Source of the DNA: Chlorophyllum brunneum
Taxonomy: Eukaryota > Basidiomycota > Agaricomycetes > Agaricales > Agaricaceae
DNA length: 64,000 nucleotides
Direction of reading: 5' to 3'
Assembly (NCBI GenBank): GCA_963576785.1
Contig: OY756139.1
Span: 2,046,001 to 2,110,000, forward strand
Made by a program: the position numbers and the translations under genes
Part shown: positions 21,906-31,979 of the stretch, in pieces
Layout: the number at the start of each line of letters is the position of its first letter
Position numbering within the stretch: the stretch's first letter is position 1
The notes under the pieces: model-generated
Databases searched by the model: none
The model's input: the letters and a program-made list of their open reading frames with translations, nothing else
Told to the model about the DNA's origin: nothing

Positions 21906-23254
21906 TCATATTCTGCCAGCCCACCATCCCAGCACAACATACCTCACACCAACCATACCCACAACGCCCACGACCATCGCACTCCCTGAAAATCACATCA
22001 ATAAATCCACAGGCGTAATTTCCGAATAATCTAGGACCCACCTGCATACAAGCCTACAGCGTCGAACCCACCTGTTCTCGCATTGATAGCCCCAGAGATC
22101 GGGGGGCCTGCAACTGCACCCAGAGCCGTGATCGTCAAGAACATCCTGACCCTCCTTCCGACATCACCCTCTCCTCCAAAATTCATGATAGGATGGAACA
22201 AGAGGGCAATATAAGCTCCGGAACAGTACCCATATAGGACTGTTATAATGATGAGAGATGCAATAGAATTGGCAAAGGGCCAGGCGTATGTTAGGACGCC
22301 TGCTGCAAGAGTTGCAGGGATTATCACATTGATCGGGCCTAAATGGTCATGATCATATTAGAGTAGGTTAGAATGGCTGGCTATAGGAAAACGCCCCTAT
22401 ATCCGCGATGAGACCCGCAGTCCATCGACCGAAGAGCAAGCTTGCATTGGAAAATGCAACAAAGTAGAAAGCGATATCTGATGGACTCCCGAGCTGCTCT
22501 GCGCTCACAGTAATATAAGTTAACACTTCACCATAGGTTAGTGGTGAATATTGTAGGGTTGGTGGGCTGACTTACGCATGTAAAGGCCGAGAAAGATGAA
22601 AAACGACGAGATGCAATAGAGGGTGTATGGTAGGTTCTTGAGTGCAGCGAAGTTAAATATTCCGCCCTTGACTTTCATAGGTGGAAGGCGCCTTTTCATT
22701 GTCTGATCAATAATAGTGCCAAAGATTAACACTCGCTTGTAGATTTTCATAAAGTGACTGCACACGCACTAAGTTACAGATCCAATGACCCCGAGTAATA
22801 TGAACCTGACGATCCTCATAGTCTACGGAAATCTAAAACATATATAAGGATCGTCTTACAAGAAGAGGGAATAGAAACACCTACCCAACCCGTGGAATCA
22901 GGTTTCTAATGGCGATAGAAATAGTCGTTCCACCTACAGCAGAGCCAATAGTGATAAACCCCACTGTCCACCCCCGTCTTTTCTTGAACCAGTGGGCTGC
23001 AATGGGATAACAACATCCAAACACGCCACAAGATGCAAACTACAGCACCACGAGTCCTTTCTTTAATTGTACGCGTTGAGGAGTTATGCAAAACCTGGAC
23101 ATACCCCAACAGCAAATCCTTGGCAAAGTAAAAAATGCCAGAATTGTGTGTATTGTCCAACCAGAATCGTCGCAACCACGAGAAGTATGCTTGAGGAGAA
23201 AAAAACATCCCTGAAATGGCCTAAATCAAAGAGACAACCGACTATGAGCAGTTC
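21906..23254 (-). pseudogene. MFS transporter of the monocarboxylate-transporter (MCT) type, 5'-truncated
   Basis: Spliced minus-strand gene in about seven exons, coding for a multi-pass membrane transporter. Recognisable pieces: GCLFDLGHFRD (about 23230), AAHWFKKRRGWTVGFITIGS (about 22960), MKVKGGIFNFAALKN (about 22670), VSAEQLGSPSDIAFYFVAFS (about 22480), GDVGRRVRMFLTITALGAVA (about 22150) and AGGSAMVVGVVG (21985-21906). The last intron is 22041-21986. The N-terminal helices are not found, and the donor after LFGRWTAGLIADI (about 22393) reads GGGCGT where GTGCGT would restore the frame. I therefore call it decayed; a functional gene with an unseen first exon is possible. Confidence 0.6.
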
Positions 23255-23262
23255 TGAGGTGG

Positions 23263-23685
23263 TCCTGTTGGTCCTGTGTGACCATGGAAACAATCTTTGG
23301 GGGATGGGAAAAAAGTGGTCCCCTTTCGCATGGCCAATGGAGGACCAACGAGGTGTGGTCCCAAGCCCGGGCATCTCGGGGAGCCAAGTCTTGGCCTATG
23401 GGAATATATTTCGGCAGTTGCCGTGTGGTTCCGAGGTGGTTCTGTAATTTTTTTAATAATGTAAATTTTGTAGAGTATTCAAATGTGATCCTGATAACAT
23501 GATTTTATATTCAATAATGCACAGAAATGTGCTGATTCCAACAGTGTATATATCTTCGTAGGGTGATACCATCTGAGGAGAATAGAATTTCGGGCACCAG
23601 ACCGAGGAGATGCTTCGTGGGAAAGGTCATGTGGTTGTTGTTCAACTGCAGTTATCGCGTGCATTGATCCTTGTTCTTGACCTTG
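23263..23685. other. Intergenic, no gene seen
   Basis: Contains two imperfect direct repeats (TTCTGAGGTGGTCCTGT at about 23252 and TTCCGAGGTGGTTCTGT at about 23428) flanking about 175 bp that sit where the 5' part of the transporter gene would be expected, then an AT-rich stretch. This may be a small insertion. Confidence 0.35.
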
Positions 23686-24477
23686 ATGGCTGCCGTTCCC
23701 ACTTACATGCACGAAATCTGCAGCATTCAGGATGCACATCCAAATCTCCCTGCTGTTCTTCGCAATGTAGATCTCAGTCGCCGAATCGAGGCCAACACTC
23801 CTATCAATCCAGCAGCATTGGCCCATGCTCAAGTAGTTGCAAAAATCATGAAGGGCTTCAAAGGTGGATTTGACCTCACCTCCTTCTACCTCATCCCTTG
23901 CTTAAACCCCGGCAGAAATCGGCGATGAACCTTTAGTCACAGACGCTGTTGTACATAGTGCAGAGCTGTGTGCACAGGCAGTGGAAGTGGCTCGTGCGTG
24001 TGTTCATCTCGCCCTTAAATTCTTGCAATTTATCATTATGATGGCTTCTTCTACAGATACTACCGCCAAATTCGCGATGGTCACACAGCAAGTTGTCCCC
24101 GAAATCGCGGCCACAAAACAAGCCTGTCTCACAATCCAGGCTGAGTTTGTCCTTCAATTGCCCATCTGCTCTCACTCTCTTATTGCTTTCCCAGGTTGGC
24201 TCTCATCCCGATCCGCATTACCAATGCCTTGTCCAGTAATAATGCACCATTGTCCTACCCGCCCGGCCACGGTGCTGGGGGGCCTCTTCCTGCAACAAAG
24301 ATAGAGGCCCTGCAGCTAAACGGTAAAACACTTGATTCTTTTATGTGGTCTACTGTGATAAAAGCTGTCCCATTAGGAGCTCAAGCTGCTGCTGCTCTCC
24401 AAGCACTTGGTGTCCAGAATATTCCAGCTGCGGCAGTGGAGAGGATCAAGGTTTTCCATTCCCACCTTGGGATCTGA
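23686..24477 (+). CDS. Hypothetical spliced protein, 229 aa
   Basis: Not recognised. Three exons (23686-23863, 23916-24144, 24195-24477) join in frame to 230 codons including the TGA. The introns are 52 and 50 bases with GT...AG borders; the second ends in a pyrimidine-rich CTTTCCCAG. The protein starts MAAVPTYMHEICSIQDAHP, is rich in Ala and short helices, and ends AAAVERIKVFHSHLGI. No signal peptide or transmembrane span stands out. Codon use is balanced, unlike the flanking transposons. The start could also be at a later ATG. The first donor (GTGGAT) is weak. Confidence 0.5.
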
Positions 24478-24822
24478 TGAGAAGTGGTGTTGCATGGTGT
24501 TTTGCCGAGGGCGGGTATAGTGGGTTGTGAAAGTGCCCTATATGTGAATATGAGTCTCGGAAAAACTAGGAAAGTTGTAATAGTGAGAGTAAATTGTTAG
24601 CATGGTGAATTTTGTTAAAAGCGGGGCTTGAATAGCCTTAGTGACACAAAGGAAGGAAATTCAAGGAAGGAACAGACTCATGTACAGAAAGAATTGCACA
24701 TTCCCTAATCTCTTCAGGGTTTAACATGAAATGAGAATCAGTGGAGAAGGAAAAACTGACACCAAAGACAACAAGCCATGCTGTTAGTCCACCATCAGGA
24801 AAGTCTTCTTCCATCCCCTTTG
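24478..24822. other. Intergenic, nothing recognised
   Basis: 345 bases between the hypothetical gene and the 3' LTR of element 2. No open frame, repeat or RNA gene seen. The base just before the LTR (CTTTG) does not match the five bases after the other LTR, so no target duplication is present. Confidence 0.5.
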
Positions 24823-25127
24823 TGTTACAACCTTAGTCTAGGACTCAGGTTGCAAGTCTTTGGATAAAGACAAGGAAGTAGAGAGAAGAGTAAGGGATGA
24901 TACAATTAGTAAAGTGTAAGGAATACATCAAGTATTACTACACTTTATATACTAGTGGTGAGAGCTAAGAATAAGAGAGCAGAGTAAAGGAGTCATAGAG
25001 GATGAGTAGAACAAGTCAGCAAGAGTACAGCCATAAGGGATGAAACAGGGGATAAAATGGATACATAGGAATGAGGAGTATGAGAGGTATATGATAGGAA
25101 TGTACTGTCTATCTATAGTTCATAACA
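24823..25127 (-). repeat. Ty3 family 1 LTR (3' LTR of element 2)
   Basis: 305 bp, TGTTAC...CATAACA on the plus strand. The transcript-start copy reads TTAGTAAAGTGT here (24906 region), one base different from the other LTRs. Confidence 0.9.
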
Positions 25128-26159
25128 ATACCTCCCTTTTTATGTTCATGACCTCATGAAGTATTGCTGTCTACTTATCATCTTGTTCTTTGTGTAAGGC
25201 ATTGACAAGTTGATGTTTAGTAGGACCGATCATTGGAGTTCCTGACTTGTGTCAACGTCCAATCCAGAAGGGAGCATGGTCTTGTCCTCCCCTAAAGAGG
25301 GCTACAGTGCATCCTTGGAACATAGCAGTGTCATTAGTTTCTGTAGTGATGAGGTTGTATACTATTTCTTCCCAGTAGTTTTCTTTGAACTATCCTCCAT
25401 CCTTGAGTGTGAGGTAAGATGGTGGCAGGTTGAATATTGTTGGTTTGGATGGTGGATCCATGTTGGGTAGTTGTATAAGGAGGTGATCTACTTTGTCTCA
25501 CATATCTGGTTCCATTAGATGGTCTGGGACTGATTTATCGATTCCTTCTATTTCTTTATCTAACCATTCCTGTTTGTTGTCTTTGTGGTAGGGCGGTTTG
25601 TTGGGTAAGGTAGTGGGGATGTATGAGTCAAGATCCATTAGCCTTCAAGCAAGTCTATAGGTAGGGTTGTTACTAGAGTTGGTGAGGTGATTGAGTCTTT
25701 TGCCTATCATGATTAAGGCACTTTGGATGTATTTCTTTGCATCAGAGTACACCAATATGTTAAGATTGGTGGCTGCTTTAACCAATAACTCCTTCATGAG
25801 TTTGTGTTTTCTGGTTGACATAGCAGCTGGGAGGGCTCTAGTAGTGGTAATGAGTATGATATAGCTCAGGGCTTTGGCTTGGATTTGGAAGTTGTTGATG
25901 GTATGAGCAATGTACGTGAGTCCTTTGGTTGTGGCAGTATAGTATTCAATCTGGTCTTCAGTGGACTGGGCATTGAGGAGGTTGTTGAGTTCTTGTTTGA
26001 ACTCTGTGTCATTGGCTGGGAAGGGGGTGGGTTTGTATTTGGCATGCATGGTATGTTGTGGAGATAATTGGTGAAGTCTAGAATACAGTGGATACAGTGT
26101 AAGATGTGTTGGGTATAGTGATCTCTTGTAATGTAAGGTTTGTTGTTCATAATTATCAC
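25128..26159 (-). pseudogene. Third ORF of Ty3 family 1, element 2
   Basis: Coding sequence between the chromodomain and the 3' LTR. The best open part is 25645-26049 (HAKYKPTPFPANDTEFKQEL..., LMKELLVKAATNLN...). Downstream similarity to the plus-strand copy at 40013-40560 continues to the LTR, with stops. It is predicted to be mainly helical, with no Cys/His cluster, no protease or integrase motif and no clear membrane span. It is not an envelope protein by any feature I can see. Function is unknown. Upstream, a second polypurine tract (26160-26180) separates it from pol. Confidence 0.6.
25131..25141 (-). promoter_or_regulatory. 3' polypurine tract of element 2
   Basis: AAAAAGGGAGG on the minus strand, a few bases inside the 3' LTR, is the usual plus-strand DNA primer site. 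The same tract precedes the LTRs at 40683 (AAAAAGGAAGG) and 41585. Confidence 0.65.
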
Positions 26160-26161
26160 TT

Positions 26162-26180
26162 TTTACCCCCCCTTTTTATA
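26162..26180 (-). other. Internal polypurine tract between chromodomain and third ORF
   Basis: On the minus strand AAAAAGGGGGGGTAAAAAG. Its first part resembles the 3' polypurine tract of the same element (AAAAAGGGAGG). An equivalent tract lies at 31909-31928 in element 3. Confidence 0.5.
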
Positions 26181-29100
26181 GGTTTTGTCCTCAAAATCTT
26201 GTCTAAGAATTTCTGAACTACCTCCTTAGCATTTTCCAGTTCTGACTTATCCTCCCATATATCTTCTTTGAAAGTATAACCTTTCCAGTGTACTAGGAAT
26301 TGATTTTGTCATCCTCTCATGCAGTATCCTCGGATCTCTTCTACTTTGTATTGTTCTTTATTGTTGATGATCTCAGACATTGGTAGTGGTGGGGTGTGCT
26401 GGCTGTTGAACTCGGGTTTTTGATAGAGGGAGAGGAGTCTGCTGTTAAACACATCGTATATTGCCCATGTTTCAGGTAATTCCAATTGGTAACTTGTTTC
26501 ATCTATTTTTGCTTTGATTCTGAATGGTCCATATCATTTGTGATCCAGCTTCTTGGTTGGTCTCATTATTCTAATGTTGCTTGCTTTGAGCCAAACTTGT
26601 TCTCCTGGAGTATACTCATGTTTTGGTTTGGTGCTGTTGTATTTCTCCATTTGTATCTGATTGTGCTATAGTATCTTCATTGCCTCTTGTCATATGTTTT
26701 GTAACTCCTGTATTTGTTCCGTAATTGCAGGTACTTTGGTAATATTTGTTATATCTCCTTTCCAGGGGTGTTGTCCATAAACTATTTCGAATGGCAAATA
26801 TCTGGTGGCAGTGTGGATTTTGTTGTTGTATTGGAATTCTGCTGTAGCTAACCATTTTTTCCAGTTGTTCTGCACATGGTTTATTATATTTCTGAGGTAT
26901 GTCTTGACCTTCTGGTTGATGCACTCTGTTTGACCATCAGTTTGTGGGTGGTATGCCATGGATAAGTTTCACTGGGTTCCTATTGCTTGGCATAATTCTG
27001 TCATGAATTTGGATGCAAATTATAGTCTTCTGTTGCTGATGATTCTGTGGGGTATTCTATGTGTTCTCTATATGTCATCTCAGTAGATATCTCCTAGCTT
27101 CTCGGATGTTAAGGTGGTGTTGACTGCATGCAATCTGATCATTTTGCTGAAACAATTGACTATGACAAGTATTACATCATATCCTTCCGATTCTGGTAGT
27201 GGTCCTATCATGTCGATTGCTATTTCTTCCCAAGGTTCCGCTGGTGTTGGTAGTAGATAGAGATGTGTTGTCAGTCTTGTTTGGAGTATTTTGTTTTGTT
27301 GGCATACCTCACATCCTTTGATGTACCATTTGACATTGTTGTGCATTTGAGGTTACCAATAACTCCATTTAAGAAGTTTGATCATTTGGTGTTGTCCTGG
27401 ATGTCCTACGTCTGTCTTGTCATGGTATTGTCGGAGTATTTCCTGTTGTATTTGGCTGTTGGGTGGAACATATATTCTTCCTTTGAACATTGGTACTCCA
27501 TCTGTCTCCCATATCTCCTCTGGTCATTTCTCCTTTTCCTTTAGCCACTGTGTTTCCCTTTTTGTTTTCTTTCATAGTCAGTATTTTAGATCTTCTTCTC
27601 CTGAGATCTCCCAGATTTGTTGGATTGTGGTAATTGTGTTGTTGTTAAATAAGTGATTGGGTAGTAATGTGATGTTGGTGTTGTCTCATGTGGTATTGGT
27701 TTTTGTTAGTCTCGATAAGATGTCAGCTTTCGTGTTGGTTTTTCCAGGGATGTGTTTCAGCATGTAATGATATTCCTGTAGTTCTATCTGCCACCTTGCT
27801 TGTCATTCTATGAGTTGTTGTGGTTTTCAGAAATATTCTAGGTTCTTGTGATCCATCCATATTTCGAATGGTTTATCTGCATTGAGTAAGTATTGTCTCC
27901 AGGTCTTGATTGCTTCTTGGATGGCTAGTAATTCTTTGTTGTAGATCTGATAGTTTTGTTCTGTGGGTGTCATCGTTCTTGAGTGAAATGCAATCAGGTG
28001 CCAATGTTCTTTCTGTTTTTGTGATAGTACCACTCCTACTCCATATCCTGATATGTCTACTTCTACTCTATATTGTCCTTTGTCTTGTGGCATTGCTAGT
28101 ACCGGTTTGCTTGTGACCTTTTCTTTGATTCTTTCAAAGGCTTGCTGCTGTTGTTCCGTCCATTCCCATTGCATGTCCTTTTTCTTCAACTTGTGTAGCA
28201 GGGCTGCTATGTTGCTAAAGTCATGAATGAATCATTGGTAGAAGTTTGCAAATCCTAAGAATTTCTTGATGTCTTTTAGGGATTTGGGTGTTGGCCATTC
28301 TTTCACTGCTTTCACCTTCTCCTCCTCCATTTTAATGCTGCCCTGTCCAACCACAAATCCTAATATAGGTATTTCTTTTGCATCAAATAAGCACTTTGAT
28401 CTTTTGAAGTACAGTTGGTGTTTTGCTGCAATATCAAGAAACCGTTTTGTCCTGTCTTCAAGTTCCTGTTGTGTGGTCCTGGGGATGATGAAGTCATCCA
28501 TGTAGTTGACAACTGCTTCTTTGTGTAGTATCTCTCGAAAGACAGTGTTCATCATCCTTTGGAATATTGCTGGTAAGTTACTTATTCCAAAAAACATGAC
28601 TGTTGGTTCGAATAGTCCATTATTCATTACAAATGCTGCTTTCCATTCATCGCCTGCTCTTATCCTGACATTGTTATATCCCCAGATGATGTCGAGTTTG
28701 TTAAAAACTTTTGCATTCTTAAGTCTGTCGATAACTTTGCTTATGAGCAGAAGTAGTGTCTTGTCTTTGATCATATGTTTGTTTAGCTTCTTGTAGTCTT
28801 GTACCAGTCATTTGGTTCCATATTTCTTGGGTATAAAGAAGCATGGGGTGGCATAGGGGGATTGTGATGGTTGAATTCATCCTCAGGCAATATTCTTGTT
28901 GAGGAATTTCTGCAGTGCTTGTTTCTCCGTTAATGTCATTGGGTAGAGTTTGGACTGTAGTACCAATGGTGCATCTTCTGTCAGGTTTATTTTGTGGTCC
29001 CATATCATGTGTTCTGGCAGTTTGTCAAAGTTCTTCTTGTTAAACAGGTGTGTATATTGCTGTAGGTATGTTGGTAGGTCTTCTGGGTTTGTTTGATCAG

Positions 29101-29620
29101 TTTTCTTTTCCTCTATATGTTCCTTTACTATGCATATCCTTTCATTGAACTGTATGTCATTGTGGTGTGTGGTGCAATCCTTTGGACATCTATTGAAGCA
29201 TATTATGTTGTTTGTCCAGTCGATTTCTGGGTTGTGCTTGACTAGCCAGTCATGTCCGAGATATAGATCTGTGCTCTCCAGTTGTGTTACCATTGCTTCA
29301 ATTTCTTCCATGTGTTTACTGTTGCTTAATACCAGTTGTGCCATGTCTGTTATTTCTCCTTTCTTGTTCTTGGTTCCATTGGCATTGATTACTTGTATTG
29401 GGGTTTCAAGGGGTTTGGTTGTGATTTGTTCTTCTTCTACTATTCTCTATACTATGCATGTATGGGTGCATCCAGAATCTACCAGTATGATAATTTGTTT
29501 GGGTCCCTTCTCTGTTCTGATTGTTGAGTTGAGGAGAAGTTTGCGTGTCGAGTTCCATTTCTGTGGAATCACATATTGTCTATTGTGAAGTAAAACAGGA
29601 ACTCTAGGTTTATTGGCTTG
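26181..29620 (-). pseudogene. pol: Ty3 family 1 pol, element 2
   Basis: Order: protease (LVDSGCTHTCI, about 29470), RT with YMDDFI (about 28500), RNase H (about 27850-28150), integrase (CEVCQQNKI near 27300; IDMIGPLP; HPQTDGQTE near 26940) and a chromodomain near 26240-26350 (FLVHWKGYTFKEDIWEDKSE). The protein would be cut by the element's own protease. In-frame stops include TGA after GFANFYQ (28229-28231), where element 1 has Arg-Arg. The codon at 27431-27433 is still CGA here but TGA or CAA in the other copies. Confidence 0.85.
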
Positions 29621-29631
29621 TGGGTTTGTGC

Positions 29632-30843
29632 CTACTCGGAGCCTTTGGCAAAATTCTCCTTTGCCTCTTCTTCTGGCTCTATCTTCTCGGTAACTTCTCT
29701 GATGTGCACTTTCTTTGGTGCTTTACAATTCTTTGAGATGTGGCCTTGTTTGCCACAATTATAGCACATTATCTTGGTATATGTGACCTTCATCTTTTTA
29801 CAGCAATATTTGGCAATATGCCCATACAGGTTGCAGTTGAAACATCTTGGTTTGCCATTCTGATTGGTATCTGCCCTTTGTCTACCAATCTCCATTGGTT
29901 GTTCTCTACCTCCATATGTGACTCCTGTACTTGTTCTGACATCTTCTTGGGTAATGTCTACCATTTTGTATTCTTGTCCTACTGCAAGGATTGTGTTTCT
30001 CCATTTGTTGTATGTGTCTGGGATTGAGGCTGCCAGATAGCCTACAATGGTTCGGATAATGTTTGCTCTGGTGTGTTGTTTGAGGAGGAATATGGCATGT
30101 GCATTGTCTGTCCCTGCTTGGGTTTTTAATACTTCGAACTCTATTAAGAAGTTCACAGTGTTCCTCTTTCCCTGTTTGAACAACTTGATTTCTCCTTCTG
30201 CTATAGCCTTTCTATTCCCCAAGGAGAAGGTGGCTACCATCTCCTTTGCAAAGTCATCAAACTCTGGTGTTTTCTTGTCTTGAATTGTCTGTAACTTGGC
30301 AGTGGCATAAGGACCTGCTAGTCCTCCTTTTATTCATGCTAACACTCCAATTATCTTCTGTTCGTTATTGTCGATCTTGTTGAAGAGTGTCCATAAAGAC
30401 ATTGCTCCCCACCAGTCATTGAACTTAGTTCTATCTCCATTGAAGTATCCTGGTTCTGGGGCTAGGTTTTTTGGGAAGCTGATTTCATCAGCCATCTCTG
30501 TTTCTGTCTCTGGTTTACTGTGTTTGTTCTCATGGGTTTTGGTGACTTCTATGTCAGATGTTTTGGATTCTCTTTTTTTATAGGTCTCGGCAATTTCTAA
30601 ATTGGATGGGGTCTTGGTGACTTCTATGTCAGATATGGTCTCGGCAACATTTGTGTTGAATAGGGTCTCGAAAAGAGCTGTGTCTTTGTCTATGCTATGT
30701 TTGGATTTCTATTGCTTAAGGCCTTCAGGAATTTCTGGTTCTGTTTGTTGTTTGGATCTGGTGGTTACTGGTGATCCCTGGATATCTGTTGGTCTTGGAG
30801 CTCTTGGTCTTCTCAGTGTTCTCGATGAGCTACTGCTGCTCAT
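29632..30843 (-). pseudogene. gag: Ty3 family 1 gag, element 2
   Basis: Starts at 30843 and ends GSE-stop at 29632. Two CCHC knuckles are near 29760-29860 (CFNCNLYGHIAKYC, CYNCGKQGHISKNC). The TGA before IKGGLAGPYA (about 30335) is shared with the other three copies. Open from 30240 to the end. Pol lies in the -1 frame relative to the gag stop. Confidence 0.8.
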
Positions 30844-30936
30844 ATACTGTTGTCCTGGTCAGAGGCTATTATTCCAAGCCTAGCTACAAATAGTGGCACC
30901 TCTCTTGTAAGGTGAGTCAAATGACACTTTACCAAA

Positions 30937-31231
30937 TGTTACAACCTTAGTCTAAGACTCAGGTTGCAAGTCTTTGGATAAAGACAAGGAAGTAGAGAAA
31001 AGAGTAAGAGATGATATGATTGGTAAAGTGTAAGGAATACATCAAGTATTACTATACTTTATATACTAGTGGTGGTAACTAAGAATAAGGAAGTAGGGTA
31101 AAGGAGTCATAAGGGATGAGTGGATCGAGTCAGTAGGAGTATAGTGAAATAGGGGATGAAATGGATACATAAGAATGATGAGTATGACAGGTGCATAATA
31201 AGAATGTACTGTCTATCTATAGTTCATAACA
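30937..31231 (-). repeat. Ty3 family 1 LTR (5' LTR of element 2)
   Basis: 295 bp. On the minus strand: TATATAAA (31065-31058), ACACTTTACCAA (31031-31020) and, just outside the LTR, its reverse complement (30935-30924) as the self-primer site. The LTR is set flush into the third ORF of element 3 at 31232. Confidence 0.9.
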
Positions 31232-31900
31232 GTGGCCTACTTCATCTTGTATATCTGGTTCCATTAGATGGTCTGGGACTGATTTGTCAATTCTCTCCAT
31301 CCCTTCATCTAACCATTCCTGTTCGTCGTCTTTGTGGTAGGGCAGTTTGTCAGGTAAGGTAGTAGGGGTGTATGAGTCAAGATCCATTAGTCTTCGGGCA
31401 AGTTTGTAGATAGGGTTGTCACTAGAATTGGTGAGGTGATTGACTCTTTCGCTTGTCATGACTAAGGCACTTTGGATGCATTGCTTTGCATCAGAGTATA
31501 CCAATACATTGAGATCAGTGGCTGCTTTGTCCAATAGTTCCTTCATGAGTTTGTGTTTTTTGGTTGACATAGTAGCTGGGAGGGCTCTGGTAGTGGTGAC
31601 AAGTATGATATAGCTCAGGGCTTTGGCTTGGATTTGGAAGTTGTTGATGGTATGGGCAATGTATGTGAGTCCTTTGGTTGTGGTGGTATAGTGTTCAATC
31701 TGGTCTTCAGTGGACTGGGCATTGAGGAGGTTGTTGAGTTCTTGTTTGAACTCTGTGTCATTGGCTAGGAAGGGGGTGGGTTTGTATTTGGCATGTATGG
31801 TGTGTTGTGGAGATAATTGGTAAAGTCTAGGATGCAGTGGATACAATGTAAGGTGTGTCAGGTATAGTGATCTCTTGTAATGTGAGGTTTGTTGTTTATA
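31232..31900 (-). pseudogene. Third ORF of Ty3 family 1, element 3 (longest open copy)
   Basis: The best-preserved start of this ORF. It is open on the minus strand from about 31846, with upstream in-frame sequence to about 31900, down to the LTR junction. It reads QLSPQHTIHAKYKPTPF..., ANDTEFKQELNNLLNAQSTE..., KELLDKAATDLNVLVYSD..., KSVPDHLMEPDIQDEVGH, then enters LTR sequence. With the 40013-40560 copy this gives an estimated full length of about 330-350 residues. Function unknown; no catalytic motif seen. Confidence 0.6.
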
Positions 31901-31979
31901 ATTGTCACTTTTTACCCCCCCCCTTTTTATAGGTTTTGTCCTTGAAATCTTGTCTAAAAATTCCTGGACTACCTCCTTA

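Larger units (their letters stand above)
24823..31231 (-). mobile_element. Ty3 chromovirus family 1, element 2 (both LTRs, reference copy)
   Basis: 6.4 kb between two LTRs on the minus strand: 5' LTR 30937-31231, gag, pol (PR-RT-RH-IN-chromodomain), third ORF, polypurine tract and 3' LTR 24823-25127. All parts are present in order, so this copy defines the family. The two LTRs differ at many sites (roughly 10% by eye) and there is no target duplication, so it is old or a recombinant. Several CGA-to-TGA stops make it inactive. Confidence 0.9.
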
